NCBI GenBank assembly: GCA_038258215.1
Contig: JBBSQC010000001.1
Location: 62,001 to 126,000 of the forward strand
Source of the DNA: Fodinibacter sp038258215
Lineage (GTDB): Bacteria > Actinomycetota > Actinomycetes > Actinomycetales > Dermatophilaceae
Reading direction: 5' to 3'
Length of the DNA stretch: 64,000 bases
A program made the translations under genes and the position numbers. How positions within the stretch are numbered: the stretch's first letter is position 1; each line of letters starts with the position of its first letter. Positions 47,278-55,931 of the stretch are shown here, one piece after another. The notes beneath the pieces are model-generated. The model worked only from the letters and a program-made list of their open reading frames with translations, made no database searches and had not been told where the DNA came from.

Positions 47278-47943
47278 TCACTCGGTGGTCCGCAGCGCGC
47301 GCGGGGCGTTGAGGTCGAGGGTCACGGCGAGCACCCGGATGGCGAAGACCAGGGCGACCGAGCCCCACACGGTCAGGGTCGAGGTCACCTCCAGCCGGTC
47401 GGCGAGCACGACGAGGCCGGCCCCCATGAGGGCTGGGATCGCATAGACCTCGCGCCGCAGGACCTCGGGAACCCGACCCGCGAGGACGTCGCGCAGGAGC
47501 CCGCCCCCCACCGCGGTGATGCCACCGATGAGGATCGACGCCAACGGACCGGCCCCGGCGGAGATCGACACCAGCGCACCGCTGACCGCGAAGACGGCGA
47601 GCCCGGCCGCATCGAGGAGGCGCACGGCATACGGCACCCGCCTCCAGCGCACGTCCGGGGCGCGCACGGAGACCTCCTGGTACGTCCCGTGGAGGAGGAA
47701 CACCAGGGCCCCGGCGAACACCGCAGCAGCGAGCAGTCGCCAGTCGCTGACACCGACCGGCGGGGTGATGCCGAGGAAGAGGTCACGGATGATGCCGCCT
47801 CCGAGGCCCGAGACCCAGGCCAGGACGAGCACACCGAAGAGGTCGAAGCCCTGCCGCACGCCGAGGAGCCCGCCCGAGAGCGCGAACACGAAGACCCCGA
47901 TGACGTCCAGGACCAGCTGTGAGGTCGTGGTGTCGGTGAGCAC
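47278..47943 (-). CDS. TRIC-type trimeric cation channel (UPF0126) family protein
   Basis: 221-residue membrane protein of two homologous three-helix halves, each with a glycine-rich kink: FALSGGLLGVRQGFDLFGVLVLAWVSGLGGGIIRDLFLG and FAVSGALVSISAGAGPLASILIGGITAVGGGLLRDVLAG. Bacterial TRIC proteins form homotrimeric K+-permeable channels; physiological role here is inferred from family. Start GTG 47943 lies 6 nt after GAGGAT on its strand. Divergent from gatC. Confidence 0.93.
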   Translation of the reverse strand: MLTDTTTSQLVLDVIGVFVFALSGGLLGVRQGFDLFGVLVLAWVSGLGGGIIRDLFLGITPPVGVSDWRLLAAAVFAGALVFLLHGTYQEVSVRAPDVRWRRVPYAVRLLDAAGLAVFAVSGALVSISAGAGPLASILIGGITAVGGGLLRDVLAGRVPEVLRREVYAIPALMGAGLVVLADRLEVTSTLTVWGSVALVFAIRVLAVTLDLNAPRALRTTE

Positions 47944-48008
47944 CGGCCCATCCTCGCACCGGGCCCGCGGCGTGACCGCCGCCGAGCGGCGCCCATAGAC
48001 TGCTCCGC

Positions 48009-48305
48009 ATGTCCGACCTCACCCGCGACGACGTGGCACACCTCGCCGGCCTCGCCCGCATCGACCTCTCCGACGCCGAGCTCGACCGCATGGTCGGCGA
48101 GCTCGGGGTCATCCTCGAGGCGGTGGCGACCGTGCAGCAGGCGCCGATCGCCGACGTCGAGCCGATGAGCCACCCGATGCCGATCGTCAACGTCACCCGC
48201 CCCGACGTCGTGCGCCCGTGCCTGTCCCCGCAGGACGCTCTCTCCGGAGCTCCCGAGTCCCAGCAGCAGCGCTTCTCCGTCCCGCGCATCCTCGACGAGG
48301 AGTGA
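48009..48305 (+). CDS. gatC: Asp-tRNA(Asn)/Glu-tRNA(Gln) amidotransferase subunit C
   Basis: 98-residue GatC stabilising GatA. LTRDDVAHLAGLARIDLSDAELDRMVGELGVILE start and DVVRPCLSPQDALSGAPESQQQRFSVPRIL end are typical. ATG 48009 follows TAGACT by 7 nt, so the gat mRNA is probably leaderless. A 10-bp hairpin separates it from gatA. Confidence 0.96.
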   Translation: MSDLTRDDVAHLAGLARIDLSDAELDRMVGELGVILEAVATVQQAPIADVEPMSHPMPIVNVTRPDVVRPCLSPQDALSGAPESQQQRFSVPRILDEE

Positions 48306-48313
48306 CGGGTGAG

Positions 48314-48336
48314 CGGATGCCGTGAGACGGCATCCG
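48314..48336 (+). terminator. Intercistronic hairpin between gatC and gatA
   Basis: CGGATGCCGT (48314-48323), loop GAG, perfect complement 48327-48336. It starts 9 bp after the gatC stop and 41 bp before gatA. No T tail, so attenuation or mRNA stabilisation is more likely than full termination. Confidence 0.6.
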
Positions 48337-48377
48337 GATGCCCCTGACCACCCCGCCCCGCACCCGAAAGCCGCCTC

Positions 48378-49946
48378 GTGACCACCGACCTGACCCGGGC
48401 CACCGCCGCCGACCTCGCCGACCTCCTCAGCTCCGGGAGCGTGTCCTCGCGTGAGGTGACGCAGGCCCACCTGGATCGCACCGGCGCCGTCGACACCGAC
48501 GTGCACTCCTACCTGCACGTCGATGCCGAGGGCGCCCTGGCCCAGGCCGACGCCGTCGACCGGAAGCGTTCCTCGGGGGAGCCGCTGCACGCTCTCGCGG
48601 GGGTGCCCATCGCGGTCAAGGACGTGATGGCGACGCGCGGGCTGCCGACGACCTGCGGGTCGCGCATCCTTCAGGGGTGGGTGCCGCCCTACGACGCCAC
48701 CCTCGTGACGCGACTGCGCGAGGCGGGCCTGCCGATCCTGGGCAAGACCAACATGGACGAGTTCGCGATGGGCTCCTCCACCGAGCACAGCGCGTACGGC
48801 CCGAGCCGCAACCCGTGGGACCTCGAGCGCATCCCCGGGGGGTCCGGTGGTGGCTCGTCCTCGGTGGTCGCGTCCTTCCAGGCGCCGCTGGCGATCGGCA
48901 CCGACACCGGCGGGTCCATCCGTCAGCCCGCCGCGGTCACCGGCACCGTCGGCACCAAGCCGACCTACGGCGGGGTCTCCCGCTACGGTCTGGTGGCCCT
49001 CGCCTCCTCGCTCGACCAGGCCGGTCCGTGCACTCGCACCGTGCTCGACGCTGCGCTGCTCCACGAGGTCATCGCCGGCCACGACCCGATGGACTCCACC
49101 TCGATCGACGCCCCGGTGCCGCCCGTGGTCGAGGCCGCCCGTCGCGCCGACGTCTCGGGGATGCGCATCGGTATCGTCCGCGAGCTCACCGGCGAGGGCT
49201 TCCAGGCGGGTGTCCAGGCCCGCTTCGACGAGGCGGTGCGCCACCTCGTCGACGCCGGGGCCGAGGTCGTCGAGGTGTCCTGCCCGAGCTTCACCTACGC
49301 CCTCGCCGCCTACTACCTCATCCTGCCCAGCGAGGCCTCGAGCAACCTCGCGAAGTTCGACGCGATGCGCTACGGCCTGCGCGTCGCGCCCGACGGCGTC
49401 GGTGACCCCAGTGCCGAGCAGGTCATGGCCGCGACCCGCGACGCGGGCTTCGGCGACGAGGTCAAGCGCCGGATCATCCTGGGCACCTACGCCCTCTCCA
49501 GCGGCTACTACGAGGCCTACTACGGCTCGGCCCAGAAGGTCCGGCGGCTCATCGCCGACGACTTCACCACGGCCTTCGAGAGCGCCGACGTGCTGGTCAG
49601 CCCGACCGCGCCCACCACCGCGTTCCGCTTCGGCGACAAGATGGACGACCCGATGGCCATGTACCTCAACGACGTTGCCACGATCCCCGCCAACCTCGCC
49701 GGCATCCCCGGCATGTCGGTGCCGAGCGGCCTCGCCGACGAGGACGGCCTGCCCGCGGGCTTCCAGATCCTGGCGCCCGCCATGCAGGACCACCGCCTGT
49801 ATGCCGTGGGGGCGGCCCTGGAGGCGCGGCTCACCACCGCGTGGGGCGGCACGATCCTCGACCAGGCCCCCGACCTGGCTCACAGCGTCCGGCAGGTCGA
49901 CCCCAGGGAGAACAACCTGCCGGACGCAACGACGAAGGAGGCCTGA
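48378..49946 (+). CDS. gatA: Asp-tRNA(Asn)/Glu-tRNA(Gln) amidotransferase subunit A
   Basis: 522-residue amidase-signature subunit that releases ammonia from glutamine. Catalytic Ser-cisSer-Lys triad is visible: Lys in GVPIAVKDVMATRG, GGSGGGSSSVVAS and GTDTGGSIRQPAAVTGTVG. Family landmark MDEFAMGSSTEHSAYGPSRNPWD is present. Start GTG 48378, spaced 72 bp from gatC. Its end is followed 2 bp later by gatB. Confidence 0.97.
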   Translation: MTTDLTRATAADLADLLSSGSVSSREVTQAHLDRTGAVDTDVHSYLHVDAEGALAQADAVDRKRSSGEPLHALAGVPIAVKDVMATRGLPTTCGSRILQGWVPPYDATLVTRLREAGLPILGKTNMDEFAMGSSTEHSAYGPSRNPWDLERIPGGSGGGSSSVVASFQAPLAIGTDTGGSIRQPAAVTGTVGTKPTYGGVSRYGLVALASSLDQAGPCTRTVLDAALLHEVIAGHDPMDSTSIDAPVPPVVEAARRADVSGMRIGIVRELTGEGFQAGVQARFDEAVRHLVDAGAEVVEVSCPSFTYALAAYYLILPSEASSNLAKFDAMRYGLRVAPDGVGDPSAEQVMAATRDAGFGDEVKRRIILGTYALSSGYYEAYYGSAQKVRRLIADDFTTAFESADVLVSPTAPTTAFRFGDKMDDPMAMYLNDVATIPANLAGIPGMSVPSGLADEDGLPAGFQILAPAMQDHRLYAVGAALEARLTTAWGGTILDQAPDLAHSVRQVDPRENNLPDATTKEA

Positions 49947-49948
49947 GC

Positions 49949-51478
49949 ATGGCGACCCAGGTACACCCCGAGGCGACGATGTCCTTCGAGGACGTGCTCG
50001 CGGCCTACGACCCGGTCATGGGGCTCGAGGTGCACGTCGAGCTTGGCACCGCCACGAAGATGTTCTGCGGCTGCCCGACCGAGTTCGGGGCCGAGCCCAA
50101 CACGCAGACCTGCCCGGTCTGCCTCGGGCTTCCGGGGGCGTTGCCGGTGGTCAACGAGGTGGCGGTGGAGTCGGCGATCCGGATCGGCCTCGCGCTGGGC
50201 TGCGAGATCGCGTCGTGGTGCCGGTTCGCACGCAAGAACTACTTCTACCCGGACATGCCGAAGAACTTCCAGACCTCGCAGTACGACGAGCCGATCGCCT
50301 TCGAGGGCCACCTGGACGTCGACCTCGACGACGGCTCGACCTACCGGGTCGAGATCGAGCGGGCCCACATGGAGGAGGACACCGGCAAGTCGCTGCACGT
50401 CGGCGGCTCGACCGGGCGCATCCATGGCGCGACGCACAGCCTCGTCGACTACAACCGCGCCGGCATCCCGCTCATCGAGATCGTCACCAAGCCGATGCGG
50501 GGCGCGGGGGAGCGGGCCCCGGAGATCGCGCGGGCCTACGTCGCGACGCTGCGCGACCTGCTCAAGGCGATGGATGTCTCCGACGTGAAGATGGAGCAGG
50601 GGTCGATGCGCTGCGACGTCAACCTCTCCCTCATGCCCAAGGGAACCGAGCCCCTCGGCACCCGCTCCGAGACCAAGAACGTCAACTCGCTGCGGTCGGT
50701 GGAGCGAGCGGTGCGCTACGAGATGGGGCGCCACGGTGCGGTGCTCGCCTCCGGCGGGTCGGTCGTGCAGGAGACCCGGCACTGGCACGAGGACACAGGG
50801 GTGACCACCTCGGGGAGGCTGAAGTCCGATGCCGAGGACTACCGGTACTTCCCCGAGCCCGACCTCGTGCCGGTCGCCCCCTCGCGGGAGACCGTCGAGG
50901 CCCTGCGCGCGACGCTGCCCGAGCCGCCGGCCGAGCGCCGCAAGCGCCTCCAGGCCGGGTGGGGCTTCTCCGACCTGGAGATGCGCGACGTGCTCAACGC
51001 CGGGCTGGTCGAGCTCGTCGAGGAGACGGTGGCCGCCGGCGCGTCAGCCGGAGCCGCTCGCAAGTGGTGGTCCGGAGAGGTCGCCCGCCGGGCCAACGGC
51101 GAGGGCCAGGACGTGCCGACGTATGCCGCCGGGCTGGGTGTCGTTGCCGAGCACGTGGTCGAGCTGGAGGGGTTGGTGACCTCGGGGCGGCTCAACGACT
51201 CGATGGCGCGTCAGGTGTGGGAGGGGGTGCTCGACGGTGAGGGTGCGCCGACCGCGGTGGCCGACGCACGCGGGCTCGAGCTGGTGCAGGACAGCGGTGC
51301 CCTCGAAGCCGCCGTCGACGCGGTGATCGCGGCCAACCCCGACGTCGCTGACAAGATCCGCGACGGCAAGGTGCAGGCCGTGGGTGCGCTCATCGGCCAG
51401 GTCATGCGCGAGATGAAGGGCCAGGCCGACGCCAGCGCGGCCCGCGCGATCATCCTGGAGCGCCTCGGCCAGTCCTGA
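49949..51478 (+). CDS. gatB: Asp-tRNA(Asn)/Glu-tRNA(Gln) amidotransferase subunit B
   Basis: 509-residue subunit binding the mischarged tRNA and amidating it. GLEVHVELGTATKMFCGCPTEFGAEPNTQTCPVCLGLPG (zinc Cys pairs), YFYPDMPKNFQTSQYDEPI and DYNRAGIPLIEIVTKP are typical; the C-terminal YqeY-like tail domain ends GQVMREMKGQADASAARAIILERL. GAAGGAGG sits 8 nt before ATG 49949. Completes the gatCAB operon. Confidence 0.98.
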   Translation: MATQVHPEATMSFEDVLAAYDPVMGLEVHVELGTATKMFCGCPTEFGAEPNTQTCPVCLGLPGALPVVNEVAVESAIRIGLALGCEIASWCRFARKNYFYPDMPKNFQTSQYDEPIAFEGHLDVDLDDGSTYRVEIERAHMEEDTGKSLHVGGSTGRIHGATHSLVDYNRAGIPLIEIVTKPMRGAGERAPEIARAYVATLRDLLKAMDVSDVKMEQGSMRCDVNLSLMPKGTEPLGTRSETKNVNSLRSVERAVRYEMGRHGAVLASGGSVVQETRHWHEDTGVTTSGRLKSDAEDYRYFPEPDLVPVAPSRETVEALRATLPEPPAERRKRLQAGWGFSDLEMRDVLNAGLVELVEETVAAGASAGAARKWWSGEVARRANGEGQDVPTYAAGLGVVAEHVVELEGLVTSGRLNDSMARQVWEGVLDGEGAPTAVADARGLELVQDSGALEAAVDAVIAANPDVADKIRDGKVQAVGALIGQVMREMKGQADASAARAIILERLGQS

Positions 51479-51676
51479 CCCGGCCGGGGCCGCAGGAGCC
51501 CTCCGGCTGTAGGTGGTTCGAGGAGGCCGGTGACGAGCACCCCGGCCGCCGCGACGATTTCCGAATCGGCCGCACGAGTACATGACCTCTGTCACACTGC
51601 AGCGCATGCGCAGGGCCGCGCGGGCGTCACCGACGCCGCGAGAAGCAACGCTGTTCGCTCAGGGATCGGGGCAGTC

Positions 51677-52102
51677 ATGAGGGTCTGGCAGGTCGTGGCG
51701 TGGATGGCAATGATCGGTGGACTGGGCGGCGGGCTGTCGTACCTCACCACCACAGGCCTTCGGCGAAGGGTGACGCTCGAGGAAGGGCCGAAGGAGTCGG
51801 GGATCATCGCGACGGTCATTGCCGGCGGGGCCGCCGCGGCCATTGCCTGGGCGCTGGTCGGCACCCGGGGCGACCTCGATCTGACCTCGCTCATCGACAG
51901 CACGGAACCTCCCTTCACCATCAAGGCGTGTCTTGCTGCCCTCGGTGTTGGCCTCAGCGGGAGCAAGTGGCTCGGGACCCACTACCAGGCAAAGGTTTTC
52001 GCCTTCGCGGGGGAACAAGCCGCACTGGTCGCGCCCGACCAAGAGCTGGCGTCGTCGATCGCCAGCCGTGACCCGAAACGGATCAAGGCGAGCCTGCCGT
52101 GA
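51677..52102 (+). CDS. Small membrane protein coupled to a patatin-like protein
   Basis: 141 residues with three hydrophobic segments (VVAWMAMIGGLGGGLSYL; SGIIATVIAGGAAAAIAWALVG; TIKACLAALGVGLSGSKWL) and a polar C-terminal tail (EQAALVAPDQELASSIASRDPKRIKASLP). No family recognised. ATG 51677 begins right before the first helix; GTG 51530 with AGGAGG 3 nt upstream would add 49 residues of low-complexity leader and is less likely. Its stop overlaps the patatin GTG (GTGA), so the two are co-translated. Codons ending in A or T are visibly more frequent than in the flanking gat genes. Confidence 0.72.
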   Translation: MRVWQVVAWMAMIGGLGGGLSYLTTTGLRRRVTLEEGPKESGIIATVIAGGAAAAIAWALVGTRGDLDLTSLIDSTEPPFTIKACLAALGVGLSGSKWLGTHYQAKVFAFAGEQAALVAPDQELASSIASRDPKRIKASLP

Positions 52103-54333
52103 GCACTCCCGTCGCCCAGCAGCGCGAGCTGCGGCTGGCTGTGGTCATGAACGGCGGTGTGTCGCTGGCGGTGTGGATGGGTGGTGTGACGGCCGAGCTC
52201 GACAACCTGAGGACGGCCGAGGCGAGCACGCGCTCCGGAGTGGCCCAGGCCTGGACGGACATCTTGCAGGCGGGAGGTTATTCGAAGGTTGTCGTGGACG
52301 TCGTCGCCGGAACGAGCGCCGGCGGCATCAACGGGGTCATGTTGGCCACAGCCATCGCACGAGGGGCGCACCTGCCCTCCCTGAGAGACCTATGGGTCGA
52401 GGAGGCTTCCCTCGAGGTGGGGAAGCTGCTTCGTGAACCGCCGCTACCAGGTCGGTCATTCCTGAATGGCGAGTTCTTCGAGGGGCTGCTCCTCAAGGTG
52501 CTGAGGGGGATCAGCCCATCTCCGCACACGGCGCAGGACATCACGCTGCTGATCACCTCGACAGCGCTCCGACCGCACATGGAGACGCGAGGCACGGGGG
52601 TTGCCACCGTGAGGACGGCCGACTCTCGGCGAGTCTTCCGCTTCGAGCGGAGACGGCCGATGATGCCGGCAGTCCGGCCGAGCGATCCATCGGCGATCGG
52701 CACCGACCATTTCGAGGCTGGGAACACCGAGGACCTGGCCAGAGCCGGAAGGGCATCGGCCTCGTTCCCTGGGGCGTTCCAGCCGGTGCAGGCCACCCCG
52801 TTCATGACGGCACGCGAGACGGACGAGCGTGGAGGCCCCGGTGAGTACCTCATGGATGGGGGCGTGCTGGACAACGCCCCGTTCGAACCGGTCCTCGACG
52901 AGCTCAGCAAGCGGGTCGCTCGCGCGCCGTTCCAGCGAGGCCTGCTCTACGTCAAACCGACCTCTGAACCACCCCCCTCGGCACCGGACGAGTCCTCCCC
53001 CCTCGATCTCCGCCGGATGCCCTCGCCACTGCTCGCGGCATTCAGGGAGCCCGACGCCCGCTCTGATGCCGAGGCGCTGGAGGACAGGTTCGAGGTCATG
53101 CAGTTCACGGCCAGCGACCCGAGCAGAGTCCTCCTGCACTGCCTCACCTCCGACACACACCGCGGGAGGCTTCTCGCGTCGGCGCGGAACCTCATGTGGC
53201 TCTATCAGCCGGCACGATCGCAGGCCAGGGCCGTCCCGAAGATCGTGTCGTGGCGGAAGGGTGGTGAGCCGGACTTCGACCGTCACTCGTCGAGCCCGGT
53301 GGATCCGGCCGTTCCCACCGCCTTCGATCCGCTCAACGGTGCAGGCGAGTGGATGTGGGGCATCGGTACCGCCGAGCGCGTCCTGACCTGGTGGAGCCGC
53401 GCGCTCAACGCCGGGCCGCCCACGGACACATCGGCATCTGCCATGAGACACGTCGGAGACGCGCTCGAACGGGTGGGCGGGATCGAGGGCATGCCTCCCG
53501 CCGAGCGGGCATGCCTGCTGTGGCCGGTGATGGAGGGCGCTGCACGGACCGTCGCTCCAGCCCTCACACCAACCCTCGTGCCACGGCTCACCCCCGAACG
53601 CCTCATCAACGTGAGCTTGGCTGTCGAGGTGGTTGCGTGTTCGATGCGATGGGGCAACAACTGGGGGCTCGACGTGCGCGACTTCTCCTACCACGAGGTC
53701 ACGCCAGCCGCGCCCAGCCTGCTGGACCTCTCAGCCGTCTGCGAGGGAGTGGACCCCCCGGTCAGCCCGGAAGCGTTCGCCAGCAACTGGCCGTCGCGCA
53801 AGCTCTACGGCGAGCGGTGGGGTCACTTCGGAGCCTTCGCCTCGTCGTCCGGCCGCGAGAGTGACTGGCTGTGGGGGCGCCTCGATGGGGCAAGCGCGTT
53901 GGCCGACATGATCCTCGGTGGCCCCGCGCCAGTCGCGGACGCTGACCGGGCCAGGCTCAAGGCGGCCTTGGCGGACGCCATCCTCCAGGACGAGGCACCG
54001 AAGGGACGGTCGAGGGATGAGGTGCGGGATGGTGTTCTGGCTGGCGCCGCCCGGTTGTATGCGCTCGACTCTGCGGGGCTCCTCCGTGAGCTTCAGGGGC
54101 AGATGACGTCCGAGGCGCGACGCGCCATCGCCGATCTCGTCGTGGGTCTTCCGGCCGCGAACGTGGGACCGATGCTGGGCGCGAACTCCGCGATGGCTGC
54201 CCTCTTGGGCGTGACGGCGAGCGACGACCACCGCGGCTGGCTGAGCAGGATGAAGCTCATGGCGCTCGGGAGGGTCGGACGCTTCTTGCGTGGTCGTGCG
54301 CACAGGCGAGTCGAGCGGGCCCTGCGGGGGTGA
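52099..54333 (+). CDS. Patatin-like protein (predicted serine lipase/phospholipase, DUF3376 type)
   Basis: 744 residues. The N-terminal patatin domain (about 10-300) has the oxyanion stretch MNGGVSLAVWMGGV, nucleophile elbow VVAGTSAGGINGV with Ser73, and the catalytic Asp253 in YLMDGGVLDNAPFEP. The long C-terminal part (about 300-744) matches no catalytic family I know but fits the actinobacterial patatin-related proteins of about this length (TIGR03607/DUF3376 from memory). The last residues are basic (GRFLRGRAHRRVERALRG), suiting membrane association. Coupled to the small membrane protein just upstream. Lipid acyl-hydrolase activity is inferred; role unknown. Confidence 0.85.
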   Translation: MSTPVAQQRELRLAVVMNGGVSLAVWMGGVTAELDNLRTAEASTRSGVAQAWTDILQAGGYSKVVVDVVAGTSAGGINGVMLATAIARGAHLPSLRDLWVEEASLEVGKLLREPPLPGRSFLNGEFFEGLLLKVLRGISPSPHTAQDITLLITSTALRPHMETRGTGVATVRTADSRRVFRFERRRPMMPAVRPSDPSAIGTDHFEAGNTEDLARAGRASASFPGAFQPVQATPFMTARETDERGGPGEYLMDGGVLDNAPFEPVLDELSKRVARAPFQRGLLYVKPTSEPPPSAPDESSPLDLRRMPSPLLAAFREPDARSDAEALEDRFEVMQFTASDPSRVLLHCLTSDTHRGRLLASARNLMWLYQPARSQARAVPKIVSWRKGGEPDFDRHSSSPVDPAVPTAFDPLNGAGEWMWGIGTAERVLTWWSRALNAGPPTDTSASAMRHVGDALERVGGIEGMPPAERACLLWPVMEGAARTVAPALTPTLVPRLTPERLINVSLAVEVVACSMRWGNNWGLDVRDFSYHEVTPAAPSLLDLSAVCEGVDPPVSPEAFASNWPSRKLYGERWGHFGAFASSSGRESDWLWGRLDGASALADMILGGPAPVADADRARLKAALADAILQDEAPKGRSRDEVRDGVLAGAARLYALDSAGLLRELQGQMTSEARRAIADLVVGLPAANVGPMLGANSAMAALLGVTASDDHRGWLSRMKLMALGRVGRFLRGRAHRRVERALRG

Positions 54334-54412
54334 GTCGTCGGATCCTCAAGGAGTCAGCGGGGGCCGCTCCCGTGCCCGTGCCGACCCCGGCGGAAAGGAG
54401 CATGATCGGGGC

Positions 54413-54943
54413 ATGACCCGTGCAGCGCAGGACCGCACCCTCGTCCTCCTCCGTCACGCCAAGGCGGAGCAACAGGGGTTCGACAACGACCACGAGCGAT
54501 CGCTCACCAAGCGGGGCCGGCGAGATGCCGCGGCCGCCGGGCGGTGGCTGGTCGAGCACGGCATCGGGGTCGACGAGGTGCTGTGCTCGACCTCCGAGCG
54601 CACCCAGCAGACCGCCGAGGGGGTCTGGTCCGGGGGCTGCCCCGAGAGCGACGTCCACCTCGACCGCCGCATCTACAACGCGTCGCCCGACCGGCTGCTC
54701 GAGGTGATCCACGAGGCGGACGAGGACGCCGACGTGCTCATGGTCGTGGGCCACGCGCCGGGCATCCCCGCCCTCACCGAGCAGCTGTGCGACGGCGACG
54801 GCAGCGTCGAGGGACACCGCGCCATGGCCGACGGCTTCTCGACCTGCGGCGTCTCGGTGCTGCACTACTCGGGCCGGTGGGCCGACCTCGCCTTCGGCGA
54901 CGCGAGCCTCGAGCGCTTCCACGTGTGTCGCGACGAGGCGTGA
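54413..54943 (+). CDS. SixA-type histidine phosphatase
   Basis: 176-residue member of the histidine phosphatase branch. The RHG-equivalent motif reads LVLLRHAKAEQ (catalytic His), then LTKRGRRDAAAAGRWLVE, CSTSERTQQTAEGVW (Arg) and VVGHAPGIPAL (second His). The family dephosphorylates phosphohistidine proteins or small phospho-compounds. ATG 54413 is 6 nt after CATGAT; an AAAGGAG at 54395-54401 is 11-12 nt upstream. Convergent with the SDR gene, with a 1-bp gap. Confidence 0.9.
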   Translation: MTRAAQDRTLVLLRHAKAEQQGFDNDHERSLTKRGRRDAAAAGRWLVEHGIGVDEVLCSTSERTQQTAEGVWSGGCPESDVHLDRRIYNASPDRLLEVIHEADEDADVLMVVGHAPGIPALTEQLCDGDGSVEGHRAMADGFSTCGVSVLHYSGRWADLAFGDASLERFHVCRDEA

Positions 54944-54944
54944 C

Positions 54945-55931
54945 CTACACCAGACCGGTCGACCCGAGCACCCACTGCCAGAAGGTGTTGCGCTGGCTCG
55001 CGGTCGGCTCGGTCCGCGAGAGGTAGCTCGTGGGCCGTGGCCGGCGGTCGTGCCAGAAGCGCCCGGAGGGTGGTGGCGGCTGGGTGGCGAGCAGCCACGT
55101 CGTCGTGTCGGCCCCGGCGCCGTCCGAGCGCAGCACGGGTCTCAGCACCCGCTCGAACCGGGGGAGCGACGACGTCAGGCCTGGTGTCGCGGCCCATCCC
55201 GGGTGCATGGCGTGCACGGCGACCCCGTGGGCGCCCCAGCGCTGGGCGAGCACCGGCAGCAGCTCGACCTGCCCCCTCTTGCTGCGGGCGTAGGCCACGG
55301 CCCCGTCGTAGTCCCCGCTGAGGAACTCCGGGTCGTCAAAGGGCAACGGCTGGGTGTACATCCCCCCCGAGGTCACGAACACCACCCGGGCGTCGCGCCC
55401 GTCCATCGCCGGGAGCAGCCGCTCGGTCATCAGCACCGGGCCGAGCACGTGCAGCGCCATGGTCAGCTCGTGCCCCTGCGACGACTCCGTGCGCGTGGGG
55501 GGCAGCGCGCCCGCGTTGTGGACGATGCCGTGCAGCGGCTCGCCCGAGGCGAGGACGGCGTCGGTGAAGGCCCGCACCGAGTCCAGGTCGGACACATCGC
55601 AGGACCACACCTCCAGGGTGCCCGAGCCCGCCGCGTCGCCCACCCGGCGGCGCAGCTGGTCGGCGACGCGTTCGCCCTTGCCGGCGTCGCGCACCACCAT
55701 GAGCACGTCGGCGCCGAGGGAGACCAGATCGGATGCCGTGCGCTCACCGAGCCCCGACGAGGCGCCGGTCACCGCGATCCGCCGTCCGGTGAGCGAGCCG
55801 GGAGCCGGGTCGGCCGGCCACGACGGCAGACGACGGCGCACGGCATACCCGAGAGCCGTGAAGCCGGGCACGACGGTGCGGTCGAGGGCGGTGTCCAGGG
55901 CCCGGGATGCGCCGACGGGGCCCGGGCTCAC
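54945..55931 (-). CDS. SDR-family NAD(P)-dependent oxidoreductase
   Basis: 328 residues. Rossmann motif TGASSGLGERTASDLVSLGA, NNAG-equivalent IVHNAGALPP, catalytic Ser in FVTSGGMYT and YARSKRGQ (YxxxK with Tyr and Lys). The N-terminal 45 residues (DRTVVPGFTALGYAVRRRLP) precede the fold, as in retinol-dehydrogenase-like SDRs. The GTG start overlaps the marR stop (GTGA), so it is expressed with the regulator. Substrate unknown. Confidence 0.92.
   Translation of the reverse strand: MSPGPVGASRALDTALDRTVVPGFTALGYAVRRRLPSWPADPAPGSLTGRRIAVTGASSGLGERTASDLVSLGADVLMVVRDAGKGERVADQLRRRVGDAAGSGTLEVWSCDVSDLDSVRAFTDAVLASGEPLHGIVHNAGALPPTRTESSQGHELTMALHVLGPVLMTERLLPAMDGRDARVVFVTSGGMYTQPLPFDDPEFLSGDYDGAVAYARSKRGQVELLPVLAQRWGAHGVAVHAMHPGWAATPGLTSSLPRFERVLRPVLRSDGAGADTTTWLLATQPPPPSGRFWHDRRPRPTSYLSRTEPTASQRNTFWQWVLGSTGLV

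Noticed and set aside
47385..51240. Very long open frames opposite or out of frame with ligA-gat genes (over 790 codons)
   Set aside because: They are mirror frames of strongly conserved gatA/gatB/TRIC genes in GC-rich DNA; their translations are low-complexity Arg/Pro/Ala/Ser or His/Asp/Gly-rich and match no family.
52099..54333. Patatin-like protein as a CBASS (CapV) effector
   Set aside because: No CD-NTase cyclase or CBASS accessory gene is nearby and the long C-terminal region is unlike CapV.
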